A DNA stretch of 64,000 nt, from positions 99,504-163,503 of the forward strand of contig JAEZKP010000101.1 of the NCBI GenBank assembly GCA_023436145.1. The letters are read 5' to 3'. The notes under the pieces are model-generated. The model made no database searches and had not been told where the DNA came from. It was given only the letters and a program-made list of their open reading frames with translations. Source of the stretch: Fibrobacterota bacterium. Lineage in GTDB: Bacteria > Fibrobacterota > Chitinivibrionia > Chitinivibrionales > Chitinispirillaceae. Numbering within the stretch: position 1 is the first letter of the stretch; every line of letters begins with the position of its first letter. Shown here piece after piece: positions 8,688 through 17,481 of the stretch. The position numbers were made by a program, and so were the translations under genes.

Positions 8688-9380
8688 CTAATCCTTGAAT
8701 TCTAATACCCGGTTAACGGTTGAAGGTTTTATTCCCATTGACATACTCATTTTCAGGATGAACCGCACTGCTTCCAGGCTGTTAGAGTAATCCAGCAGAG
8801 CATTATTAAAATGGCCTTCATGAAAAAGAACTATTGAACCGCCCTTTATTTTTTTTGATATTCTTTTAATGATTTGCAGGTAATTCTCTCTGCGATAATC
8901 ATGGGTTTGCACATTCCACAGTATAATTTTCAGCCCCAGCTCCCTGCTCACAGGAAGCAGAAAAGGTGAAATGAAACCATATGGTGGCCGGTACAGGTTA
9001 ACCGGTTTTAATATGATATCCTCAAGAATGTCTCTGGCAGTTTTAATTTCATACCTGAGTTTTTGTACCGGCAGAAATATTTTTTTCAGGTGATTCATCG
9101 AATGATTACCGATAATATGTCCCTGACTTGAGACTTCACGTACCAGATCTTTGTTTTTTAAAGCATTCACCCCTGTCATAAAGAATGTTGCCCTGACATT
9201 AAATCCAGCTAACAGTTCCAAAAGTCTGGGAGTGAAAGTGTGGTGTGGTCCATCATCAAAGGTAATGGCAAAAGATTCAGTTTTCAGAGACCCCTTAAAG
9301 TAGATATTCATAAGATAATGCTGGATAAAAGTAATGCATAAACGAATCAAAGTGTTACTGATAAAAAACCCTCTGACCAA
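8688..9380 (-). CDS. NodB-type polysaccharide deacetylase
   Basis: 230 residues of carbohydrate esterase family 4. TFDDGPHH (39-46) supplies the catalytic base and a metal-binding Asp. HSMNH gives the two metal-binding His, RPPYG the arginine motif, and a final VLFHEG lies near residue 185. The N-terminus has a hydrophobic stretch (FFISNTLIRLCITFIQHYL) that may act as a membrane anchor. It is the first gene of an operon with a processive GT2 enzyme, the same gene pair seen for chitin-oligomer and poly-N-acetylglucosamine synthesis. Likely substrate: an N-acetylated glycan made by that neighbour (inference). Confidence 0.9.
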   Translation of the reverse strand: MVRGFFISNTLIRLCITFIQHYLMNIYFKGSLKTESFAITFDDGPHHTFTPRLLELLAGFNVRATFFMTGVNALKNKDLVREVSSQGHIIGNHSMNHLKKIFLPVQKLRYEIKTARDILEDIILKPVNLYRPPYGFISPFLLPVSRELGLKIILWNVQTHDYRRENYLQIIKRISKKIKGGSIVLFHEGHFNNALLDYSNSLEAVRFILKMSMSMGIKPSTVNRVLEFKD

Positions 9381-9537
9381 GCGGATTAGAATTGGTTTTC
9401 AGAGTAACCCAATAAATATAAGCATTGGTGCGGTTAGATGCAGGATTTTGCCATTAAGATAACAATCCTATGCTGAAATTTCCGACTCTTTTGGAAACCA
9501 GTCTGGGTTCACTACCGAGTCTAATATGGTGTATTGT

Positions 9538-10185
9538 TTATTCCTGGGTAATTTGCGTTCTGATAATGAGCTCCTCATATTGGGAACGCAACGATTCAGA
9601 GATTTGCGGATTCTCTCCCAGACACCCTAAGGCCATAGCAATCGCTTCCACTGTAGACATCCCTTCTGCTTTGGTTTGACCACGCATTGATGGGTGACGG
9701 GGATTAAGAGTTATTCGATTCAGCCTTAAGAACCAGGGATTTCTCCACCATAGTGCTTTTGCCTGTTTCCATGAACCATCCAGGGCAATGATCCCCCGCA
9801 AAAATGAGGTATCTTCAACTTCTTTTTTATGCCGGTCAATCACTTGGCATGGTTTGCTGCTTTTTGAAGAACTAAGGTATAGAATCCCCCATTTGGAGGG
9901 TAGTTCATCTGATCCTGCAACAGTCTTGAAATTAGGCCATGAAAGCCCGATTTTGATTTTACTGTTTTTCAGGGCAAGATGAGCTAATCTGGCAGAGTTG
10001 AGAAGTTTGAATTGCTCCTGAGGGTGTTGCAGGATAATTACCTGCAGCCTGTTTGGAAAAGAGATAACTTTTTCACAGATACAACCGTTTTTAGGACGAA
10101 AACAGTTTGAACAAGCCTGGTGTTTATTGATCCGGGCGTGAGCTCTGGGGTCAAAAAGAGGAATTTTTGGTGTACTTGGATTCAT
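9538..10185 (-). CDS. DTW-domain tRNA-uridine aminocarboxypropyltransferase
   Basis: 215 residues. DTW enzymes (TapT/YfiP, TuaA) add a 3-amino-3-carboxypropyl group from SAM to tRNA uridine, making acp3U. A cysteine cluster near the N-terminus (CSNCFRPKNGCICEK, four Cys) fits the zinc site. 'ILQHPQEQFKLLNSARLAHLAL' is the family's next conserved block. The signature is LDGSWKQAKAL near residue 132, with Ser replacing the Thr of D-T-W, a common variant. No operon partners; the neighbour at 10354 is a tRNA gene, probably by chance. Confidence 0.88.
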   Translation of the reverse strand: MNPSTPKIPLFDPRAHARINKHQACSNCFRPKNGCICEKVISFPNRLQVIILQHPQEQFKLLNSARLAHLALKNSKIKIGLSWPNFKTVAGSDELPSKWGILYLSSSKSSKPCQVIDRHKKEVEDTSFLRGIIALDGSWKQAKALWWRNPWFLRLNRITLNPRHPSMRGQTKAEGMSTVEAIAMALGCLGENPQISESLRSQYEELIIRTQITQE

Positions 10186-10353
10186 GAGTATTTATATTCC
10201 TGTGATATAGTGAATCTGCCATAAACTAAGTTTTAACCAGACTGTTATACATGAATTTGTTTAAAACCAACCATTATTTTACCTGAAACAGATTTTACGG
10301 GTTGGATTTCATCGGAAAATTAGTTATTTTGCAAGGATTTACCGCATAAGTTG

Positions 10354-10438
10354 GCGAGGATGGCGGAACTGGTAGACGCGCCAGACTTAGGATCTGGTGG
10401 GGTGACCTGTGGGGGTTCGAGTCCCCCTTCTCGCACCA
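10354..10438 (+). tRNA. tRNA-Leu (anticodon TAG)
   Basis: An 85-base class II tRNA with encoded CCA. The acceptor arms GCGAGGA and TTCTCGC pair with one G-U. The anticodon stem CCAGA/TCTGG encloses the loop CTTAGGA, giving TAG (reads CTA). A long variable arm (GGGGTGACCTGTG) fits leucine, and the T arm is GGGGGTTCGAGTCCCCC. It lies 55 bases before the tig start. Confidence 0.97.
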
Positions 10439-10493
10439 TTTTTGAATTTAATTTTTTTCAGCTATCAATATAAGAAATCAGGAGGATTTACCT

Positions 10494-11762
10494 TTGAAAA
10501 CAACCGTTTCTGAACCGGAATCCTGGAAACGTATCATCGATATTGAAGTTCCAGAACAGGAAATAAACACTGCATTTGACACAAAACTCAATGATCTGAA
10601 ACGCAATCTCAAACTCCCGGGGTTTCGTCCTGGAAAAGTGCCCACTGCATTAATTAAACAACGCTTTGGATCATCCATTCGCGCAGAGGTTATCGAAGAT
10701 CTTATACAGAAATCTTTCAAAGACGCCTGTGATCAGAATAACATAAAACCCATCTCTCAGCCTAAGGTCCAGGACCTGAAAGCCCCGGAAGGTGAGCCAC
10801 TCACTTTTTCCATCGAAACCGAAGTTGATCCGGAAATTGAGATAAAAGATTACAATAAATTGAAGATTAAAACGCAACCTAAAAAGATTAAAGAGAGCGA
10901 TGTGAACGAGGCTGTAAAAAATCTTCAGGAAAGATTCGCAGAGTTCAATAATCTTGACCGGCCAGCACAAAAGGGCGATTATGTAAAACTTGAGTACCTT
11001 AAGGTTATAATTGATGGCCAGGAAAGAAGCGATATCACCTTTCCTAAATATCCAGTTGAGCTGGGTGGAGAAAATCGCATCAAAGATTTCGACAAAGGCA
11101 TCATTGGTCACAAGGCAGATGAAATTATCGATCTGAAAGTTAAATTCCCTAAAGATTATGCAGATACTGAAGTGGCCGGAAAAGAAGGTGAATTTCAAAT
11201 AAAGATTCTCTCTGTTCAGGAAAAATCACTTCCGGAGATCAATGAAGAGTTCCTCAAGAAAATAGGTAACTTTAAAAACGAAGATGAACTGCGGGAGCAG
11301 ATTCAGAAAAATCTTGAGCAGGAATCCTTAAAGCAGGCAAAAAATGAGGCTTATAATAAAGCAATCGAGACCTTAATAGAAAATAATCCTTTTGATGTGC
11401 CTCCTGCGCGTATCGAACAATTTATCGATTATATGTACAATGAAACCTTGCAATACCAGCGACCCAATACTCCTGTTCCTTCCAGGGAGGAAATCGCAGA
11501 GCATTACAGAGACACCGCACTGAAAGCTGTCAAACGCCAGCGGATTATCGATTTTATTGCAAATAAAGAAAACATTAAACCAACCCAGGAAGAGGTGGAC
11601 AACGAGATCAAGCACGTGGCAGAAATGTATAATCAACCCTTTGATCTGGTTAAACAGGAGTTCAGAAAAAATGGGACCACTTTAAGAATCAGGGAAGATC
11701 TCAGAGAACAGAAAACACTGGATTATCTCATTGGTGAATTCACTCCTGAGAATAAGGATTGA
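10494..11762 (+). CDS. tig: Trigger factor (ribosome-associated chaperone and prolyl isomerase)
   Basis: 422 residues with the three trigger-factor domains: an N-terminal ribosome-binding domain with LPGFRPGKVP (about 38-47), a central FKBP-like prolyl isomerase domain (about 150-245, GDYVKLEY to EFQIKILSV), and a long helical C-terminal chaperone domain. It binds nascent chains at the exit tunnel. The start is TTG, fixed by a strong AGGAGG seven bases upstream, with no better in-frame start. It opens the conserved tig-clpP-clpX order, 130 bases before clpP. Confidence 0.96.
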   Translation: MKTTVSEPESWKRIIDIEVPEQEINTAFDTKLNDLKRNLKLPGFRPGKVPTALIKQRFGSSIRAEVIEDLIQKSFKDACDQNNIKPISQPKVQDLKAPEGEPLTFSIETEVDPEIEIKDYNKLKIKTQPKKIKESDVNEAVKNLQERFAEFNNLDRPAQKGDYVKLEYLKVIIDGQERSDITFPKYPVELGGENRIKDFDKGIIGHKADEIIDLKVKFPKDYADTEVAGKEGEFQIKILSVQEKSLPEINEEFLKKIGNFKNEDELREQIQKNLEQESLKQAKNEAYNKAIETLIENNPFDVPPARIEQFIDYMYNETLQYQRPNTPVPSREEIAEHYRDTALKAVKRQRIIDFIANKENIKPTQEEVDNEIKHVAEMYNQPFDLVKQEFRKNGTTLRIREDLREQKTLDYLIGEFTPENKD

Positions 11763-11892
11763 TTTTCCTGTTAACGGTTCCTTATTGTTTTTCAGCAGAT
11801 TTTGTTAAAGTATAACGATTTTACCCTCTCTTTTCCTGGTAATTCCGTTTATCATTAAAGAGAGCTTAATTCATAGAAAGAAAGGAAAAAAT

Positions 11893-12477
11893 ATGCCGCT
11901 CGTACCAATGGTTATTGAGCAGACTGGTCGTGGAGAGCGTTCTTACGACATCTATTCACGTCTGTTAAAAGAACGGATTATTTTTCTTGGTTCAGATATT
12001 GACGATACAACAGCAGATCTGGTCATGGCCCAGCTGATCTTTCTAGAATATGAAGATCCGGAAAAAGATATCACTATCTATATAAATTCACCGGGAGGAG
12101 TTGTCTCATCCGGACTGGCTATCTATGACACCATACAATACATTAAGCCGGATGTGTCCACTATCTGTATAGGCCAGGCTGCCAGTATGGGAGCAATTCT
12201 TCTTGCAGCTGGAACAAAAGGCAAGCGCTTTGCTTTACCACATGCCCGGATTATGCTTCATCAGCCTTTGGGTGGTGCCGGAGGTCAGGCAGCCGATATC
12301 GCTATACACGCCAAGGAGATAATCAGGGTGAAAAATAATCTGAATAAGATCATTCAGAATCATTCCGGTCAGGAAATTGAAGTAATCGCTCGTGATACCG
12401 ATCGAAACTTCTACATGTCTGCCGAAGAGGCTAAATCTTATGGTATTATTGATGATATTTTAACCACCAGGGAATAA
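11893..12477 (+). CDS. clpP: ATP-dependent Clp protease proteolytic subunit
   Basis: 194 residues, full length for ClpP, which forms a two-ring barrel fed by ClpX. Ser98 (GQAASMGA) and His123 (MLHQPLGG) of the catalytic triad are in place. The third position, Asp172 in S. aureus or B. subtilis numbering, aligns with Asn172 here (D170-R171-N172-F173). Listeria ClpP1 is reported to have Asn at this site and lower activity. The hydrophobic pocket and handle region look normal. AGAAAGGAAA lies ahead of the ATG, and clpX follows after 6 bases. Confidence 0.97.
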   Translation: MPLVPMVIEQTGRGERSYDIYSRLLKERIIFLGSDIDDTTADLVMAQLIFLEYEDPEKDITIYINSPGGVVSSGLAIYDTIQYIKPDVSTICIGQAASMGAILLAAGTKGKRFALPHARIMLHQPLGGAGGQAADIAIHAKEIIRVKNNLNKIIQNHSGQEIEVIARDTDRNFYMSAEEAKSYGIIDDILTTRE

Positions 12478-12483
12478 AGCAGT

Positions 12484-13737
12484 ATGTCAAATAGATCCCG
12501 ATATCCGGGAATTAAATGTTCTTTTTGCGGAAAAGGTCCTGATGAGGTAGGAAAACTCATTACCGGTCCTTCTGTGCACATTTGTAATGAATGTGTGGAT
12601 ATGTGTAATGAAATTCTCAGGGAGGAAAAAACAACGGTTCCTGGCGATCTGAGTCTGGATACCCTTCCTACACCCCGGGAAATCAAAGAATTTATAGATC
12701 AGTTTGTCATTGGTCAGGATGAGGTGAAAATGGGAGTAAGTGTAGCTGCTTACAATCATTTCAAAAGAATCCTTTCCAGATCACAGAATGATAATGATGG
12801 TGTTGAAATAGACAAATCAAACATCCTTATGCTGGGACCCACAGGAACCGGAAAGACCCTTATAGCACAGACCCTTGCTAAAATGCTGAAGGTTCCTTTT
12901 ACCATCGTAGATGCGACTATCTTTACAGAAGCAGGCTATGTGGGTGAAGATGTGGAAAACATGCTGGTCAGACTGCTTCAGGCCGCCAACTACGATGTGG
13001 CCAAAGCTGAAAAAGGGATTATATATGTCGATGAGTTCGATAAAATCTCACGTAAATCGGCAAATCCCTCAATCACCCGTGATGTAAGTGGAGAAGGTGT
13101 TCAGCAGGCAATGCTTAAAATCCTGGAAGGTACTGTCTCCAGTATCCCACCCAAAGGTGGAAGAAAACATCCGGAGCAGAATCTTATTCAGATTAACACC
13201 CGCGATATTCTTTTTATTTGCGGTGGTGCTTTCGAAGGAATCGATAAGATTATCGAATCACGGATCGGAGAAAGCAGGATGGGTTTCAATGCTGAAGTTA
13301 AAAGAAAGAATCACCACAAGATCGGTGATATCCTTCGTAAAGTAGAACCGGACGACCTTATCCGATTCGGTTTGATTCCTGAAATTGTCGGACGGCTTCC
13401 AATGGTTCTTGGCCTTGATGAACTGGATGAAGACGCTCTCATGCAGATATTGACAGAACCTAAAAATGCACTGACCCGGCAATATCAGAAACTTTTCTCC
13501 ATGGAGGGAATCCGACTCACCTTTACCCGTGATGCACTCAGGGAAGTGGTGAAAATCGCTCATCAGAAAAAAACCGGTGCCCGGGGGTTAAGAACTGTTC
13601 TGGAAGCTTCTCTGATCCCTATCATGTTTGAAGTCCCTTCAAGAGATGACATCCGGGAAATTATGATTAACCGTGAAGTCGTATTAAAACAGGCACAACC
13701 GGTATTTTCCTTGAAAAAGGATAAGAAAATTGCCTGA
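12484..13737 (+). CDS. clpX: ClpX, ATPase subunit of the Clp protease
   Basis: 417 residues. The N-terminal zinc-binding domain uses C12, C15, C34 and C37 (CSFCGKGPDEV...HICNECV). Walker A is GPTGTGKT (118-125), Walker B is IIYVDEFDKI, and the pore loop is GYVGED. The ClpP-docking loop reads MGF instead of the usual IGF (SRMGFNAEV), a mild variant. Sensor 2 is KTGARGLR. ClpX unfolds tagged substrates and threads them into ClpP. It is the last gene of the tig-clpP-clpX block, followed by a strong terminator. Confidence 0.98.
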   Translation: MSNRSRYPGIKCSFCGKGPDEVGKLITGPSVHICNECVDMCNEILREEKTTVPGDLSLDTLPTPREIKEFIDQFVIGQDEVKMGVSVAAYNHFKRILSRSQNDNDGVEIDKSNILMLGPTGTGKTLIAQTLAKMLKVPFTIVDATIFTEAGYVGEDVENMLVRLLQAANYDVAKAEKGIIYVDEFDKISRKSANPSITRDVSGEGVQQAMLKILEGTVSSIPPKGGRKHPEQNLIQINTRDILFICGGAFEGIDKIIESRIGESRMGFNAEVKRKNHHKIGDILRKVEPDDLIRFGLIPEIVGRLPMVLGLDELDEDALMQILTEPKNALTRQYQKLFSMEGIRLTFTRDALREVVKIAHQKKTGARGLRTVLEASLIPIMFEVPSRDDIREIMINREVVLKQAQPVFSLKKDKKIA

Positions 13738-13762
13738 TAATAAAATGGTTCCGTATTAAAAG

Positions 13763-13797
13763 AAGAGCCGGCTTTTTCTATAAGCCGGCTCTTTTTA
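13763..13797 (+). terminator. Rho-independent terminator after clpX
   Basis: A perfect 12-bp stem (13763-13774 with 13782-13793, core GAGCCGGCTT) with a 7-base loop is followed by TTTTT. It lies 25 bases after the clpX stop. The opposite strand has a T-rich tail too, and the convergent SGNH gene ends inside it, so it probably serves both directions. Confidence 0.93.
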
Positions 13798-16173
13798 TTT
13801 AGCAGACACTCTCTGTTCTGCTGAAATCGCCGGAGAATCCGAGGTGTACATCACCTGTAATATTGCCTGGCTCAAAATTCCATAACCATCCTGATTAGGA
13901 TGCACATGGTCTGTGTACAAAGCAGAATCCAATACTCCTTCATTTGTTAAATGCGTAAATGCATCCACCAGCTCCACTTTATACCCGTTCATTTTCCTGT
14001 CAGCAACTGCATTTGCCAACCCAAGGTTGAATGACGGTAAGATCTGATTGGCACTCTCCCATCTTGCAGTTTCCGGAAATGGAGGCGAATTCAAAACATA
14101 CACTCTTGATTGCTGGTTCCTGCTTAACATTACATCAATCAGGGAGATGGTATTATTTAATTCAGGTGATTTGTACTCTGCATTGGCTCCCATCATAAAA
14201 ACCCAGATATCTGCCTTCAATCCGGGAAATGATTTAAAGACAAAACTCATATCTCTGGCTACAGTTCCTGATATAGCCAGACAGGAATCATCGGTCGGAA
14301 AGCTGTTCATATTGTAGGTACATAAAGGGCCAACCGCCTTTAATCTCTCATACTGTCCCAGTGAGTCGCGTAACCCTTTGAGCACTCCGGCTCTGAATCC
14401 ACCATCGTTATCATTTCCTCCGACCCCGGTAACAATAGAATGACCCGTAAAGCAGATCGTGTGCTCTCTTATCACAACCAGAATGCCTTCTGCATTCTTT
14501 TTATTACCAAAGCCATCCTCCATCAATATTTTCCACTGGTACTCACCGGGTGAATTGATAAGTATTGCCATCGAATCCCCATTACCTGAATATACTGACT
14601 GAAAAGTGTCTCCGCTTTCTTTCAGATATAAAGAAACCACTACTGAATCATTCTCCGGGTCTGAAACAGCTGCTTCATATTTGAAAAGACTAGGAAATTG
14701 CTGCTCACCAAGAAATAAAGTATCGGTCATCTCTGGCTTTATAAAGGTTATTTCAGGTGGAAGATTAAAAGTGACATTAAATGTATCTGTACATAAAAAG
14801 CCATCATCGTCCAGCGCTCCAACCATTACCCTCATCATCTTTTTTCCTGTAAATGAAATGACTTTCCGGGGCACTGTGGAGGTATCTTCCCATCCGTTTC
14901 CATCGATATCCCACAAATATGCAGCAATGATTCCATTGGTATCATATGCAAAACAATTAACGGTTAATGAATCATTTGCGGATATGACAGTATCTGCAAC
15001 AGGAATTATCACCGGAAAACCAGGCAACACTTCGATTATTATGGTATCCTGACCAGAATTCAAAGAATCATTATCAAAAGCACTGACTGTGACTATATGT
15101 TTACCGTATGAATTCACATTCCAGCATAAAGAAAGAGTATCGCTGTTATTTGCAGAGGCCACTCCGTCAATCGTCCATCTATACCCCGAAATGGTACCAT
15201 TGGAGTCATATGCTACAGCTTTAAGGTTTAATGTGTCATTTACATATATAGCAGCATCCTGTATAGGATTAATTACCGGATACCCTGCTTTGACATGAAT
15301 AATCATTGTATCAGGCTGCGATTCCAGAGAATCGTCATCCACAGATGCGACCACGACTTTATGCTCCCCTGCTCCTTTAACTCCCCAGTTTAAAATCAGA
15401 GTATCTGAGCTGCTGGAAACTGCACCACCATCAACTGTCCATCTGTAATGGGTAACCTCTCCATTGGAATCAGCTCCGGAACTTACCACAATCAGTGTTT
15501 CATTGGCAAAAACAGATGTATCAGCAGGAAGTAAAACAGTCGGATGCAAGGATATCACATTTACAGTTAGTGAATCGGTACTGGAGACCAAACCATCATC
15601 ATCGATTCCTTTTACTCTCACTATATGAGATCCTGGTTCACTTATCCCCCAGGTCACCTTGAAAGAATCCACTGTATCAGAGTACCAGAATTCTCCCTTT
15701 TTGTCTATTGACCACAGAAATCGAATCACTGATCCGTCAACGTCAGATCCCTTTGCATAAAAAACAGCAGTATCGTTGACAACCACCTGGGATGGTCCTC
15801 CAATTTCCACCTTAGGCTTATTTGCCCGTACAGAAATGACAACAGTATCCGGGAGAAATTTGTCCGAATCCAACACCCCCAGCACTACAATGTGATCACC
15901 TGTGTCAGAGACAGGGAAGGTCAAATCACAAATATTGCCTTCAGTGATTTTATAGCCCGTACTATCTATTCGCAAGTAATATCTCCACCATCGCTCGGCA
16001 GGATACTCAAAACAAAAAGAAAGCGTATCACCCGGTCCGATCAAGGTGTCTTTATCTGGACTGAAAGAAATACGTTGTGGCTTTATGGATGGATCGTTAA
16101 CGCAACCGGTAAACAGAAAAACTGTATAAACCAGAAAACATAAAAGTAATTGTAAAATAGAAGTCATATACAT
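13795..16173 (-). CDS. Lipoprotein with PKD-like repeats and a C-terminal SGNH hydrolase domain
   Basis: 792 residues. A lipoprotein signal (LLLCFLVYTVFLFTGC) is followed by about five PKD/Ig-like repeats (roughly 35-480), each with a block like SNGxxxxYRWxIDG and GxHxVxVxAxDDDSL. Another beta domain follows (about 480-570). The C-terminal SGNH esterase domain starts at FTGHSIV with Ser579, then the Asn of MMGANAEY (664), then D755 and H758 of DHVHPNQDGY. This suggests a surface-anchored esterase or deacetylase acting on polysaccharide. The nearest neighbours are unrelated. Esterase type and substrate cannot be read from the sequence. Confidence 0.88.
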   Translation of the reverse strand: MYMTSILQLLLCFLVYTVFLFTGCVNDPSIKPQRISFSPDKDTLIGPGDTLSFCFEYPAERWWRYYLRIDSTGYKITEGNICDLTFPVSDTGDHIVVLGVLDSDKFLPDTVVISVRANKPKVEIGGPSQVVVNDTAVFYAKGSDVDGSVIRFLWSIDKKGEFWYSDTVDSFKVTWGISEPGSHIVRVKGIDDDGLVSSTDSLTVNVISLHPTVLLPADTSVFANETLIVVSSGADSNGEVTHYRWTVDGGAVSSSSDTLILNWGVKGAGEHKVVVASVDDDSLESQPDTMIIHVKAGYPVINPIQDAAIYVNDTLNLKAVAYDSNGTISGYRWTIDGVASANNSDTLSLCWNVNSYGKHIVTVSAFDNDSLNSGQDTIIIEVLPGFPVIIPVADTVISANDSLTVNCFAYDTNGIIAAYLWDIDGNGWEDTSTVPRKVISFTGKKMMRVMVGALDDDGFLCTDTFNVTFNLPPEITFIKPEMTDTLFLGEQQFPSLFKYEAAVSDPENDSVVVSLYLKESGDTFQSVYSGNGDSMAILINSPGEYQWKILMEDGFGNKKNAEGILVVIREHTICFTGHSIVTGVGGNDNDGGFRAGVLKGLRDSLGQYERLKAVGPLCTYNMNSFPTDDSCLAISGTVARDMSFVFKSFPGLKADIWVFMMGANAEYKSPELNNTISLIDVMLSRNQQSRVYVLNSPPFPETARWESANQILPSFNLGLANAVADRKMNGYKVELVDAFTHLTNEGVLDSALYTDHVHPNQDGYGILSQAILQVMYTSDSPAISAEQRVSAK

Positions 16174-16955
16174 TCAATGCGCTGCCTGTAATGTATAAAG
16201 GTAAATGCACCAATTAATGGCCATTTCCTGATCTGATTTGAAACTGCAGGCTGGATGACTACCTCCAGCAGGGCGACATTGAAATCGTCCGGTTCAGTTA
16301 TTTAATATAATAATATAAATATTCTGTTAACCACTCAAGTATTGTTCGAATAAAATATCTATTCAAATTCAGTGGTGCCCGGTTAATTTAACAATAGATT
16401 ACTGCCAAAAAAATTGCTTGAGATTTGGAATTTCAGACCAGAAAGCACCAAATCACAAATGTTAAATTCCAAAAAAAATCCAAATTACAATACCCAAATT
16501 CTAAACAGGAACAGGAATAGGAAAATTCGAAATACGAAATTCGAAACAATTCGAAATCCAAATTCGAATCAGGATAGTAACCATCTTTTTGTTAAATTAG
16601 CCGGACAGTTCTGATTCTAAATAAATATTTAATCAGAACGATTGGGAAGGCAATAACGAAACGAAGAAGTCGGAATCAGAGAGAAAAATTTGCGCTTTCC
16701 ATGTTTTCTATCATCAGATATATCTATAATTAACTCTGGTTGTTTCTTGCTGATTAAAAAACTGGTTTTCTGTCTGATATGTTCCTGAGCAGTTACATAT
16801 TCCAAATTTAGGTGGTAATTTCCCCGAAAACAACATTTTTAGCCGTTTTGTTAAAAAGAAGTTTACATTGGGATGCAATGCTGTTAACATTATAACTGAT
16901 TTTTTTCCGGCTGGATTCATTTTTAATTACGGGTATAAAAAGGAATTAAATAATT
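16174..16955. other. Long intergenic region with a dispersed repeat
   Basis: 782 AT-rich bases between the SGNH gene (divergent) and the Nudix gene. The centre (16415-16640) is a copy of a dispersed repeat described separately. Short frames here lack ribosome sites and coding character. The last 30 bases hold the ribosome region of the Nudix gene. Confidence 0.5.
16415..16640 (+). repeat. Dispersed non-coding repeat, copy 1
   Basis: A low-complexity block rich in CAAATTC, ATTCGAAA and GAAATTCG words. It shares ordered segments with the block at 46186-46395: TTACAATACCCAAATTCTAA, then ACAGGAACAG, GAAAATTCGAAAT, CAGGATAG, and finally GTTAAATTA-CCGGAC with TCTGAT. Neither copy codes for protein and both lie between genes. 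Words of this kind (CAAATCACAA, ACCAAATC) are common in intergenic repeats of several phyla. Confidence 0.75.
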
Positions 16956-17462
16956 ATGGATTTTTGGGATATCCTGGATAAGTATGGGGAGAAAACCGGT
17001 AAAACAACCCCGGATAATTCAAAATTGCAGCAAGGGGAGTATCATCGGATAGTACATGTGTGGATAGCTGATCAAAATGGAGAATTTCTGATTCAAAAGA
17101 AAGCAAACCAGGATCTATGGTGTATAACGAGTGGAGCTGTGATGCATGATGAAAACAGTCTGAGTGCAGCTATCCGTAGCACAGCTAATGAACTTGGCCT
17201 GCTCCTTAGAGCTGATAAACTCCGAAAAATCAAGCAAACCAGAAATACAACCGAATTTATCGATGTATGGTCCGCAAGCGGGACACGTGAGGATTTTTTT
17301 CCAGTAATTCTATGTAGCGAAATCGTTGACGTATGCTGGGCAAGCAGGAATGCTCTTGTTGAAATGATTAATCGAAATGAATTTGTCAGATATGATTATA
17401 TGGACACAGTTGCCGGATACCTTTCAGGTATACCGGCAAAAACAGGCGGCAAGGCTTTTTGA
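16956..17462 (+). CDS. Nudix-fold protein with a degenerate Nudix box
   Basis: 168 residues resembling the IPP-isomerase-like Nudix branch: EYHRIVHVWIADQNGEFLIQKK (28-49), then SGAVMHDENSLSAAIRSTANELGL (59-82). The Nudix box should read G-x5-E-x7-R-E-U-x-E-E-x-G-U. Here G60, E66, R74, E79 and G81 remain, but the second Glu is Ser75 and the first of the paired Glu is Asn78. Metal binding is likely weakened, so it may bind rather than hydrolyse a nucleotide substrate. The ATG follows a GGAATTAAATAATT stretch. It stands alone and converges on the reductase gene. Confidence 0.75.
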   Translation: MDFWDILDKYGEKTGKTTPDNSKLQQGEYHRIVHVWIADQNGEFLIQKKANQDLWCITSGAVMHDENSLSAAIRSTANELGLLLRADKLRKIKQTRNTTEFIDVWSASGTREDFFPVILCSEIVDVCWASRNALVEMINRNEFVRYDYMDTVAGYLSGIPAKTGGKAF

Positions 17463-17481
17463 TAACTCCCGGCACTGTTGG

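Noticed and set aside
16714..16920. 68-codon minus-strand frame before the Nudix gene
   Set aside because: No ribosome site, no signal or domain, in an AT-rich spacer.
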